From contig JAICKM010000424.1 of assembly GCA_025927935.1 (NCBI GenBank), positions 1-6,246 on the forward strand: 6,246 nucleotides of DNA, in the 5' to 3' direction. The notes beneath the pieces were generated by a model that saw only the letters and a list, made by a program, of their open reading frames with translations, was not told where the DNA came from and did no database searches. Both the position numbers and the translations under genes were made by a program. This stretch comes from Chloroflexia bacterium. GTDB taxonomy: Bacteria > Chloroflexota > Chloroflexia > QHBQ01 > JADMIH01. This document shows positions 1 through 5,591 of this stretch, piece after piece (the stretch's first letter is position 1; each line of letters begins with the position of its first letter).

Positions 1-2
1 AC

Positions 3-857
3 CCCAGCCACAAAATCGCCTACAAAATGGACACGACCGGCCTGCACGAACTGGCGGGCAAGGCCAATATCCCGGCGGACCTGCAGGGCATCCTGGAGAA
101 CCCGAACCTGGAGAGCCTGATCGACCAGGTGCTGGCGCTCACCGACTACACACTCGGCCCCAGCGAGAAGGTCGGCGCGTACCAGACCTACCGGCTCGAC
201 CTGAAGCCCAAGGCGGGTAGCCCGGCGGAGCAACTGCTGGCCGGAGCCACGGCCACCGTCTGGGTGGACCAGACCACCTGGATGCCGGTCAAGGCCACGG
301 CCACGGCCAGCCAGGGCAGCGGCAACATGGAACTGAGCACGTTCGAGTTGAACAAGGACATCCCGGCGAGCACCTTCCAGTTCACCCTGCCGCAGGGCGG
401 CCACGTTATCGACCTGAGCGGCCTGGCGCCGCGCGCCGTGACGATTGACCAGGCGCGGACCAACGCGCAGCAGGCCGGCTACACCCTGCTCGAGCCGAGC
501 TATGTCCCGGCGGGCAGCACGCTAGTGCAGGTTATGTCGAGCCGCGGCCTTATGGGCAACGGCGCCACGACGATTATGAACTACAGCGGCGGCAGCGCGG
601 CGCCCAACTTCTGGATCAGCGAACTGAACGGCAAGGATGCGCTGGGCATGGGCAAAGGCCAGCCCGACACGTCCGGGCCGGCGCAGACTGTGACCGTCCG
701 CAACACGCAGGGCCACCTCGCCACCCACACCGACCAGAACGGCGGCAGCCCGACGGCGGTGCTCTGGTGGAACGAGCCGGGCACGAAGCTGACTATCGCC
801 CTCGGCGGCCAGATCTCGCAGGACGAACTGCTCAAGATCGCGGCCGGGCTGAAGTAA
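3..857 (+). CDS. LolA-like / DUF4367 domain protein, 5'-truncated by the window edge
   Basis: The frame is open to the left edge, with eight codons before the first Met at 27 and no ribosome binding site near it. The true start is therefore most likely outside the window, and any signal or lipoprotein peptide is not visible. About 284 residues remain. Counting from Met27, residues about 50-130 look like the back half of a LolA/LppX-type sheet: TVWVDQTTWMPVKA, then a Phe-rich FELNKDIPASTFQFTLP stretch. Residues about 140-276 look like DUF4367: a YVPAG motif at 160-163, then the closing pattern WWNEPGTKLTIALG and QDELLKIAAGLK. Related proteins are usually exported or membrane-anchored in Gram-positive bacteria and Chloroflexota and bind lipid or act at the envelope. 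It lies upstream of an ABC transporter operon, but a hairpin separates them, so joint function is inference. The family call is fairly firm; the role is unknown. Confidence 0.8.
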   Translation, partial: PSHKIAYKMDTTGLHELAGKANIPADLQGILENPNLESLIDQVLALTDYTLGPSEKVGAYQTYRLDLKPKAGSPAEQLLAGATATVWVDQTTWMPVKATATASQGSGNMELSTFELNKDIPASTFQFTLPQGGHVIDLSGLAPRAVTIDQARTNAQQAGYTLLEPSYVPAGSTLVQVMSSRGLMGNGATTIMNYSGGSAAPNFWISELNGKDALGMGKGQPDTSGPAQTVTVRNTQGHLATHTDQNGGSPTAVLWWNEPGTKLTIALGGQISQDELLKIAAGLK

Positions 858-872
858 GCCCCCGCTCTGACC

Positions 873-918
873 CGGCGGCCCCCCGGTATCCCCGGCGGAG
901 GGCCGCCGATTTGTGTTT
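873..918 (+). terminator. Probable intrinsic terminator after the LolA-like gene
   Basis: A perfect 9-bp stem, CGGCGGCCC at 873-881 with GGGCCGCCG at 900-908, encloses an 18-base loop. The loop can itself pair CCGG (883-886) with CCGG (892-895). ATTTGTGTTT follows directly, a short T-rich but interrupted tail. It begins 15 bases after the TAA of the upstream gene. The stem is strong but the tail imperfect, so readthrough into the ABC operon is possible. Confidence 0.6.
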
Positions 919-987
919 GCGCCCCGGCTCATGCAACCATCGCCCCCGCCGAGGCGTATTCCTGTTGTATAGGATGACAGAATCTCG

Positions 988-1009
988 CCTGGCACCGCGC
1001 GGTGCCGGG
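988..1009. promoter_or_regulatory. Palindrome/hairpin upstream of the ABC operon
   Basis: GGCACCGCGCGGTGCC at 991-1006 is a perfect 16-base palindrome. As RNA it extends by a U-G and two C-G pairs to 988-1009. It sits 22 bases before the ATG of the ATPase gene and 8 bases before its AAAGG ribosome binding site. It could be a repressor operator or a leader hairpin controlling translation. Weak -10-like sequence (TATAGGAT, 968-975) lies just upstream, but I found no convincing -35 partner. Function is inferred from position only. Confidence 0.45.
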
Positions 1010-1031
1010 CCACTGGTAAAGGTACAGACGC

Positions 1032-1781
1032 ATGACCGAACTCGCCGACCGGCTCGACCAATCGATCACCGGCGTCGCCCCGCCGATTATCACGATGCAG
1101 GGGCTGGTGCGCCGCTACAAGATGGGATCGGGCATCGTGACCGCCGTGGACGGCATCGACCTGACCATCACTTCCGGCGAGTTCGTGGCGCTGATGGGGC
1201 CGTCGGGTTCCGGTAAGTCCACGCTGCTCAATCTGCTGGGCGGGCTAGATCGGCCCACGGCGGGCGAGATCATGGTGGACGGGGTGAACCTGGGCCGGGC
1301 ACGCAAGCGTGATCTGGTGGAGTACCGGCGGCATCGCGTCGGCTTCATCTTCCAGAGTTTCCACCTGCTGGCCCACCGCACGGCGCTGGAAAATGTCGAG
1401 GTACCGATGATGCTTAGCGGGCAGGCGCCGGGACCGCGCCGCGAGCGCGCCCAGGCGCTGCTGGCCCAGGTCGGCCTGGCGGCGCGCGCGGGGCATCGCC
1501 CTAACGAGCTATCAGGCGGCGAGCAGCAGCGCGTGGCTATTGCCCGCGCGCTGGCAAACGAGCCGCGCATCTTGCTGGCCGACGAGCCGACCGGCAACCT
1601 CGACAGCGCCACCGGCGCCGATGTGATGGAACTGCTGCGCGAACTAAATCGGGGCGGCCTGACCCTCGTCGTCGTCACCCACGACCCGCGTGCGGGCGCG
1701 TATGCCGGCCGCGTCGTGCACCTGAGCGACGGGCGCGTGGTCGACATTGTGATCCAGACCCCGGAAGCGAGCGAACGATGA
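1032..1781 (+). CDS. ABC transporter ATP-binding protein, LolD/MacB type
   Basis: This is the cytoplasmic ATPase that powers the permease encoded next. The 249 residues carry a complete nucleotide-binding domain: Walker A GPSGSGKST (56-64), Q-loop Gln108, signature LSGGEQQR (160-167), Walker B ILLADE (180-185), D-loop NLD (189-191) and H-loop His217. The FQSFHLL run after the Q-loop and LADEPTGNLDS are typical of the LolD/MacB/FtsE-related subfamily, which pairs with FtsX-fold permeases and usually works on lipoproteins, peptides, antibiotics or cell-wall control rather than nutrient import. The start at 1032 is supported by AAAGG at 1018-1022, nine bases upstream. It gives about 18 residues before the conserved core, slightly longer than usual; Met22 is a less likely start. 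The stop overlaps the permease start as ATGA, implying coupled translation. All key residues are present. The substrate cannot be read from sequence. Confidence 0.95.
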   Translation: MTELADRLDQSITGVAPPIITMQGLVRRYKMGSGIVTAVDGIDLTITSGEFVALMGPSGSGKSTLLNLLGGLDRPTAGEIMVDGVNLGRARKRDLVEYRRHRVGFIFQSFHLLAHRTALENVEVPMMLSGQAPGPRRERAQALLAQVGLAARAGHRPNELSGGEQQRVAIARALANEPRILLADEPTGNLDSATGADVMELLRELNRGGLTLVVVTHDPRAGAYAGRVVHLSDGRVVDIVIQTPEASER

Positions 1782-3046
1782 GATTTACCGATGTTTTGAG
1801 TACGGGCCTGAGCAACCTGGGCCGGCGTAAAGTACGCACCGTGCTGACCTCGATTGGCGTCTGGGTCGGCATCCTCACCGTGGTGACAATGGTCTCGCTG
1901 GGTATCGGCATGCAGACGCAGATCACCGATATCATCAAGCAATGGGGCCTGGAGACGGTCTTCGTCACGCCGGTGGTCGAGAACGCACCGCAGGGGGCGT
2001 TTAACCCCTACGCCCGCGTGCTGCCGGACAAACCGATCCGCCCCGCCGATCTCGCCGCGTTCGGGGCGCTACCCGGCGTCAAGTCGCTGGAGCCGCACAT
2101 CGATCTGCCCGACGGCCTCATCCTCTCGTTGACGCTGGCCGGCAAAGACCGGCCTTTCGTGCTGGTCCAGCCCACCTCCGGCGGCGAGAGCATGTTCCGC
2201 CAACCGGTCGAATTCACCGCGGGCAGCGCCCTCACCACCGGCGCCGATAGCCGCGGCCTGGTGTTGAGCCAGCGGTATCTGCAAGGGCAGGGTTTTAGCG
2301 CCACCCAGCAAGCGGCCCTGGTGGGCCGGCACGTCACCCTGCACGTCGAAGCGCCGCGCGGCGAGAAAGCGGACTTCCCGCTCACCGTGGTCGGCGTCAA
2401 CACGGCATTTCGCGGCGGGCAGATCGGCACGGCGGATACCCTCGACGTGAAAAAGTGGTGGTTCAACGCGCCCGACATCCTGGAAACCGAGGGCTATTCC
2501 GACGTGGCGATCCATACGGCGTCGCTGAGCGACGCGACGCAGGTGTCCAAGCTAGTCGGGGATCGCGGATTCCGCGCGGCCACGTTGCAGGTGCTGCTCG
2601 ACCAGGTGAACCGCATCTTCCTTATCGTGCAGACCATGCTCGGCTCCATCGGCGTGCTGGCCTTGATCGTGGCTTCCATCGGCATCGCCAACACGATGAT
2701 CATGGCGATCTTCGAGCGCACGCGCGAGATCGGTGTGCTCAAGGCGCTGGGCGCGTCCAACGGCGACGTGCTGAAGATGTTCATCGTGGAAGCGGGCGCC
2801 ATCGGCCTGCTCGGCGGCATCTGTGGGGTGATCGGCGGCTGGGCGCTCAGCCGGGTGCTGGACTGGATCATCCACCAGTACATCGCCAGCCTGCAAGTGA
2901 CTATCACCGCGCCGTTCTTCATCCTGACGCCGGAACTGGTGGCCGGGTCGCTCGTCTTCGCCACCCTGATCGGGCTGCTGGCCGGACTCTACCCGGCGGC
3001 GCGGGCCGCGCGGCTCGATCCGCTGGTGGCGTTGCGCCACGAATAG
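1778..3046 (+). CDS. ABC transporter permease, FtsX/MacB family
   Basis: This is the membrane partner of the preceding ATPase. The 422 residues follow the four-helix MacB/LolC plan. A first membrane segment lies near 21-44, followed by an extracytoplasmic region of about 235 residues (about 45-280) matching the MacB periplasmic core domain. Three further segments lie near 281-308, 335-362 and 384-405. Family signatures are ERTREIGVLKALGA (313-326), the cytoplasmic coupling region, and the C-terminal YPAARAARLDPLVALRHE (405-422). The ATG overlaps the ATPase stop, and no good ribosome binding site precedes it, so it probably relies on translational coupling. MacB of Gram-negatives fuses the ATPase to the permease; here they are separate, as in Firmicutes and Chloroflexota. 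No HlyD-like adaptor, histidine kinase or second permease is visible, so a permease homodimer with two ATPase subunits is the simplest model. Substrate unknown. Confidence 0.94.
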   Translation: MRFTDVLSTGLSNLGRRKVRTVLTSIGVWVGILTVVTMVSLGIGMQTQITDIIKQWGLETVFVTPVVENAPQGAFNPYARVLPDKPIRPADLAAFGALPGVKSLEPHIDLPDGLILSLTLAGKDRPFVLVQPTSGGESMFRQPVEFTAGSALTTGADSRGLVLSQRYLQGQGFSATQQAALVGRHVTLHVEAPRGEKADFPLTVVGVNTAFRGGQIGTADTLDVKKWWFNAPDILETEGYSDVAIHTASLSDATQVSKLVGDRGFRAATLQVLLDQVNRIFLIVQTMLGSIGVLALIVASIGIANTMIMAIFERTREIGVLKALGASNGDVLKMFIVEAGAIGLLGGICGVIGGWALSRVLDWIIHQYIASLQVTITAPFFILTPELVAGSLVFATLIGLLAGLYPAARAARLDPLVALRHE

Positions 3047-3057
3047 TGCCTCTGGAC

Positions 3058-3121
3058 GGCGCCGGGCGTTAGTTTATTTAGCAACAATCGGTTGAAAATC
3101 ATACAAAAACGCCGCCTTTTT
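3058..3121 (+). terminator. Possible terminator after the ABC operon
   Basis: GGCGTT (3065-3070) can pair with AACGCC (3108-3113). Adding GGC (3058-3060) with GCC (3114-3116) makes a nine-pair stem with a four-base bulge, followed by a five-T run at 3117-3121. The 37-base loop contains a small CAAC/GTTG hairpin (3082-3085 with 3091-3094). The long loop makes this weaker than the other terminators in the window. The T run ends two bases before the -35 box of the next promoter. Confidence 0.35.
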
Positions 3122-3153
3122 CCTTGACAACCGGCGGTACCGTTTGGTACTAT
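3094..3153 (+). promoter_or_regulatory. Sigma-70-type promoter of the cold-shock gene
   Basis: A perfect -35 box TTGACA (3124-3129), an 18-base spacer and a -10 box TACTAT (3148-3153, four of six matches to TATAAT) predict a start near 3160. Bases 3094-3121 upstream are A- and T-rich for this genome and could act as an UP element. The spacer holds an inverted repeat, GTACC (3137-3141) and GGTAC (3146-3150) around GTTT, partly overlapping the -10 box and possibly an operator. This is the clearest promoter in the window. Confidence 0.7.
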
Positions 3154-3159
3154 TAAAAG

Positions 3160-3338
3160 TAGAAGTCGGAGTTGTCGGTCCTGGTTTTACGTTGTAGTGA
3201 GACAATTCTCCTCGCTATACCCCAAATTCGGCAAACCCCGCTTCCGTAGCAACAGGTTGTCAAGCATGCGAAATCGCCGGTCTCCGGAGGGGCGCGTGTG
3301 CGCGGCAACTTTCACCGCATCTCAACTGGAGGTTCCAC
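3160..3338 (+). promoter_or_regulatory. Long 5' leader of the cold-shock gene, possibly structured
   Basis: If transcription starts near 3160, the untranslated leader is about 179 bases. Classical cspA mRNAs have a leader of similar length that refolds at low temperature. Seen here: GGAGTTGTC (3168-3176) can pair with GACAA and CTCC (3201-3205, 3208-3211) across a two-base bulge. GTTGTC recurs at 3256-3261, so it could compete for GACAA. CTCCGGAG (3282-3289) is palindromic, and GCGC-GTGT-GCGC (3292-3303) is a small hairpin. The CTCC at 3208-3211 could instead pair with the ribosome binding site GGAG. No gene or known riboswitch is seen. A thermosensor role is inference from gene type and leader length. 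Confidence 0.5.
3327..3333 (+). promoter_or_regulatory. Ribosome binding site of the cold-shock gene
   Basis: TGGAGGT lies five bases before the ATG at 3339. It is close to a full match to the 16S anti-Shine-Dalgarno sequence and the strongest site in the window. It fixes the start and fits a highly expressed gene. Confidence 0.85.
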
Positions 3339-3602
3339 ATGGAGCGGGCCCATGGTGTCGTTAAGTGGTTCAACGACAGCAAAGGCTATGGTTTTATCAC
3401 CAGCCCCACCGGCGAAGACGTGTTTGTGCACTACTCCGCCATCAATGGGGATGGGTTCAAGACCCTGACGGAGGGGCAGGAGGTCGAATTCGACCTGCAG
3501 ACCGGCCCGAAGGGCTTGCAGGCGCTGAACGTTAGTAAGCTGACCGATATGGCCGGCGCGCGCAACAGTGCTTCAACTGACGCGAGTCCGACGGGCTACT
3601 AA
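3339..3602 (+). CDS. csp: Cold-shock domain protein (CspA family)
   Basis: This 87-residue protein is a single cold-shock domain, an OB-fold that binds single-stranded RNA and DNA and acts as an RNA chaperone in the cytoplasm. The core spans about residues 4-69: [15 protein letters not shown] holds the first RNA-binding motif KGYGFI (15-20), and VFVHY (28-32) is the second. It is followed by [21 protein letters not shown], typical of the family. Bacterial Csp proteins are usually 65-70 residues. This one adds a Ser/Thr/Ala-rich tail (about 70-87) that looks disordered. The gene is monocistronic, with its own promoter, long leader, strong ribosome binding site and terminator. Whether it is induced by cold or expressed constitutively cannot be told from the protein; the leader suggests post-transcriptional control. 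Confidence 0.97.
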   Translation: MERAHGVVKWFNDSKGYGFITSPTGEDVFVHYSAINGDGFKTLTEGQEVEFDLQTGPKGLQALNVSKLTDMAGARNSASTDASPTGY

Positions 3603-3633
3603 GAGCGCCCAGAGCGATAAATCAGAGCTTATC

Positions 3634-3672
3634 AATGGCGGTAATCCTGTGGGATTATCGCCATTTAGTTTT
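3634..3672 (+). terminator. Strong intrinsic terminator of the cold-shock gene
   Basis: AATGGCGGTAATCC (3634-3647) pairs with GGATTATCGCCATT (3652-3665), giving 14 pairs with one G-U, closed by a TGTG tetraloop. TTTAGTTTT (3664-3672) follows. It starts 31 bases after the csp stop and its tail touches the last codon of the convergent minus-strand gene (stop at 3671-3673). The hairpin could also slow minus-strand transcription, but the T-rich tail lies only on the plus-strand side. Upstream, GATAA/TTATC (3616-3620 with 3629-3633) forms a minor extra hairpin. Confidence 0.88.
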
Positions 3673-4312
3673 ACAGGCCCGTGGGCGGCGGGGCGAGGTA
3701 GTCGCGAACCCAGGCGCTGATGGACGCGGTGGTCGCGGCCAGGGAGCCGGCGCCGGTGTCATAGAGCGTGATCGGGGGCCGCGCCGTGGCGGCGTGCTCG
3801 CGGAACCAGCGATTGAAGGCCAGCATGTTGGCGATAAACTCCGGGCTGCCGGCCTGGCGCCAGGCCGGGCGGCTTTGCAGGCGCTCAACGAGGACGGCAT
3901 CGTCGCAGACGAGCGCCAGGTAACGGATGGCGGAGAAGTAGCGACGACCGGGGAGAGCCTCAAACTGCGCCGGTATGGCGCTGCCGAAGAGCGTCACGGG
4001 GCGCCCGTTCTGGCCGATGTCGCGGGCCAGGTTGAGCCAGAGGGCGCGGTAGGCGCGGTAGTTGTCCTCCGGCGTATTGAAGCGCGCATCCCAGAGGATG
4101 TCGCTATCCAGCACCACACATTCGGGTAGCTGCCCGACGAGGGCCAGGCAGGCCGTTGTCTTGCCCGCCCCGCTGGCCCCGGTGATGATGAACAGCGGCA
4201 GGCGCAGGAAAGGTTGCGCGTGGCCGCAATGGGGGCACACGGCGAACGGTCCCATGGGATCGATTGTTTTTTCTACGGAATAGAGTCCACAAGCGGGGCA
4301 AACGTCAAACAT
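3671..4312 (-). CDS. Zinc-ribbon P-loop NTPase, kinase-like, function unknown
   Basis: This 213-residue protein begins with a small zinc ribbon: CPAC (Cys5, Cys8) and CPHC (Cys26, Cys29). A P-loop domain follows, with IITGASGAGKTT (42-53) after a hydrophobic strand, so Walker A is GASGAGKT. VVLDSDILW (66-74) follows, resembling the second strand and acidic motif of small nucleoside or shikimate-type kinases. There is no ABC signature and no AAA+ sensor motif. The C-terminal half (REHAATARPPITLYDTG) fits a kinase-like lid and final strand. I prefer the ATG at 4312 because GGAGG (plus-strand 4325-4329) lies 12 bases upstream, the product starts right at the zinc ribbon, and it leaves a 19-base gap after the glycosyltransferase stop. 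A longer GTG start at 4345 would overlap that gene and lacks a ribosome binding site. It is the last gene of a three-gene minus-strand run. Substrate and role unknown. Confidence 0.87.
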   Translation of the reverse strand: MFDVCPACGLYSVEKTIDPMGPFAVCPHCGHAQPFLRLPLFIITGASGAGKTTACLALVGQLPECVVLDSDILWDARFNTPEDNYRAYRALWLNLARDIGQNGRPVTLFGSAIPAQFEALPGRRYFSAIRYLALVCDDAVLVERLQSRPAWRQAGSPEFIANMLAFNRWFREHAATARPPITLYDTGAGSLAATTASISAWVRDYLAPPPTGL

Positions 4313-4324
4313 AGAGCGGCACGG

Positions 4325-4329
4325 CCTCC
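4325..4329 (-). promoter_or_regulatory. Ribosome binding site that decides the P-loop NTPase start
   Basis: On the minus strand this reads GGAGG, 12 bases before ATG 4312. The spacing is somewhat long, but no comparable site precedes the alternative GTG at 4345. It lies just after the stop codon of the upstream glycosyltransferase, so terminating ribosomes could reinitiate here. Confidence 0.55.
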
Positions 4330-4331
4330 GG

Positions 4332-5591
4332 TCAGCGGCCCGCACGGCGCAGGGCGACCGCGTAGGCGGCCTCGGCGGCGGCGGCGAGGCGCGACCAGGG
4401 GAAGCAGGTCCAGGCGCGCTCGGCGGCGGCCTGACTCAGAACCCGGCGGCGTTCGGGGTCGGCTAGCAGCGCCTGGACCCCGGCGGCCAGGCTCGCCACA
4501 TCGCCCGGCGGCACCAGCACCCCGCTCGCGCCATGCCCCAGGTACTCGCCCACCTGCCCCACGTTGTGGGCGACCACCGGCACGCCGAGCGCCAGCAGAT
4601 CAAGCAGCTTGACGGGGCACTTGGCCCGGTTGACCAGCGTATCCCGCATGGGATAGAGCGCCACCGTGCCTTGCGCCAGCAGCGCACCGAGATCCGCGCC
4701 TTCGACGCGCCCGCAGACCAGCACGCGCCCGGCCAGGCCCCGCGAATCGGCTTCAGCCGTCAGGCGGTGCTCCTCGCCATGAAACCCCTCGCCCACGACG
4801 AGCAGGCACAACCCCGGTCGGCGCGGGGCCAGATCCTCCAGCACGCGCAGCGGCCACTCGATGGGGAACTCCACGAAGCGCGTCCAGAGTAGCAGCAGCG
4901 GGTTATCAGGGGACGCAGGAGGCAGGCCGTACATGGCGCGCACGCGCTCGACGGCAGCCGGATCCGCGGCTGCCGCCAGCCAGGGATCGTACTTGGCGTG
5001 GTCCACGCCGTTGGGCAGGTAGAAGACCCGCCCGCGAGGCACGCCGAAGCCCCAGAGCTGGGTCTCCAGCGTGCGGCTCGCCACGGTTACCGCGCCGGCC
5101 AGCCGGGGCAGCGTGGTCTCCTGCCACTGGAACAGGGCGCGCTGTGGGGCCGGGTAGCGATTGAGCGTGTTCCAGCCACCCCGGCCCTCCCAGTCGTCGG
5201 TGTCGAGTACCCAGGGCCGGCGCAAGGCGGCCAGGGCCAGCGCGGCGAACCCGGCGTAAGCCTTCGGCTTGAAGACGTGCACCACGTCGGGACGCCCGCG
5301 CAACGCCTCGCGCACCAGCGCGGCGGGCCAACCGGCCACCCCGGCTCCGGGCACGGCGGAGCGCGGCGCCGGTAGCTCCACCACCTCGACGCCGCCCAGG
5401 CGCGAGACGCGCCCCGCCGGCGGCGCGCTCGGATCGTCCCACGGCGGCACCACCAGGCGCACCTGGTGGCCGCGGGCGACGAGCGCCTGGGCCAGCGGCA
5501 AGGCTCTTGCGCTGGCCGTGCCCTTGGGCCGCAGCCCGAACGGGGCGATGAAGGCCAGGCGCAAGGGCCTGCTAGGCGCGGGCTTCGGCAT
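4332..5591 (-). CDS. Family 4 glycosyltransferase (GT-B fold)
   Basis: The protein probably transfers a sugar from an activated nucleotide donor to a glycan, lipid or other acceptor on the cytoplasmic face of the membrane. Its 419 residues form the two Rossmann-like halves of a GT-B enzyme. The N-terminal half has LRLAFIAPFGLRPKGTASARALPLAQAL (10-37), the usual acceptor-side glycine loop, then GHQVRLVVPP and DVVHVFKPK (102-110). The linker carries VASRTLETQLW and the family hallmark LPNGVD (192-197). The C-terminal half has LLVVGEG (263-269), then NRAKCPVKLLDLLALGVPVVAHNVG (321-345), then GVLVPPGD (357-364). In many GT4 enzymes an E-x7-E pair contacts the donor; here the region is the variant N-R-A-K-x-P-x-K-L-L-D form, with Asp331 at the second acidic position. 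No signal peptide is seen. The ATG has TGGAG five bases upstream and overlaps the ABC-F stop by 20 bases. Sugar and acceptor unknown. Confidence 0.92.
   Translation of the reverse strand: MPKPAPSRPLRLAFIAPFGLRPKGTASARALPLAQALVARGHQVRLVVPPWDDPSAPPAGRVSRLGGVEVVELPAPRSAVPGAGVAGWPAALVREALRGRPDVVHVFKPKAYAGFAALALAALRRPWVLDTDDWEGRGGWNTLNRYPAPQRALFQWQETTLPRLAGAVTVASRTLETQLWGFGVPRGRVFYLPNGVDHAKYDPWLAAAADPAAVERVRAMYGLPPASPDNPLLLLWTRFVEFPIEWPLRVLEDLAPRRPGLCLLVVGEGFHGEEHRLTAEADSRGLAGRVLVCGRVEGADLGALLAQGTVALYPMRDTLVNRAKCPVKLLDLLALGVPVVAHNVGQVGEYLGHGASGVLVPPGDVASLAAGVQALLADPERRRVLSQAAAERAWTCFPWSRLAAAAEAAYAVALRRAGR

Noticed and set aside
290..311. Short GGCCAC repeats
   Set aside because: They lie in frame within the first gene and encode alternating Ala/Thr; this is codon bias, not a regulatory repeat.
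904..975. Promoter for the ABC operon
   Set aside because: TATAGGAT and TTGTGT are present but badly spaced, and no acceptable -35/-10 pair was found, so no promoter is annotated.
522..1061. Minus-strand 179-codon frame across the LolA-like gene end and the gap before the ABC operon
   Set aside because: It runs through a terminator hairpin and a palindrome, is low in hydrophobic structure, and is antisense to a supported gene.
1115..1942. Long minus-strand open frame of 275 codons opposite the ABC genes
   Set aside because: It is antisense to two genes with complete, recognisable motifs, and its Arg/Ser/Pro-rich product is typical of a GC-rich shadow frame.
3266..3364. Short upstream frame (32 codons) in the csp leader, overlapping the csp start out of frame
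   Set aside because: No ribosome binding site precedes its ATG and the peptide has no recognisable features; it probably arises by chance.
3635..4129. Plus-strand 164-codon frame opposite the P-loop NTPase
   Set aside because: It begins inside the csp terminator hairpin, lacks a ribosome binding site, and opposes a gene with clear zinc-ribbon and Walker motifs.
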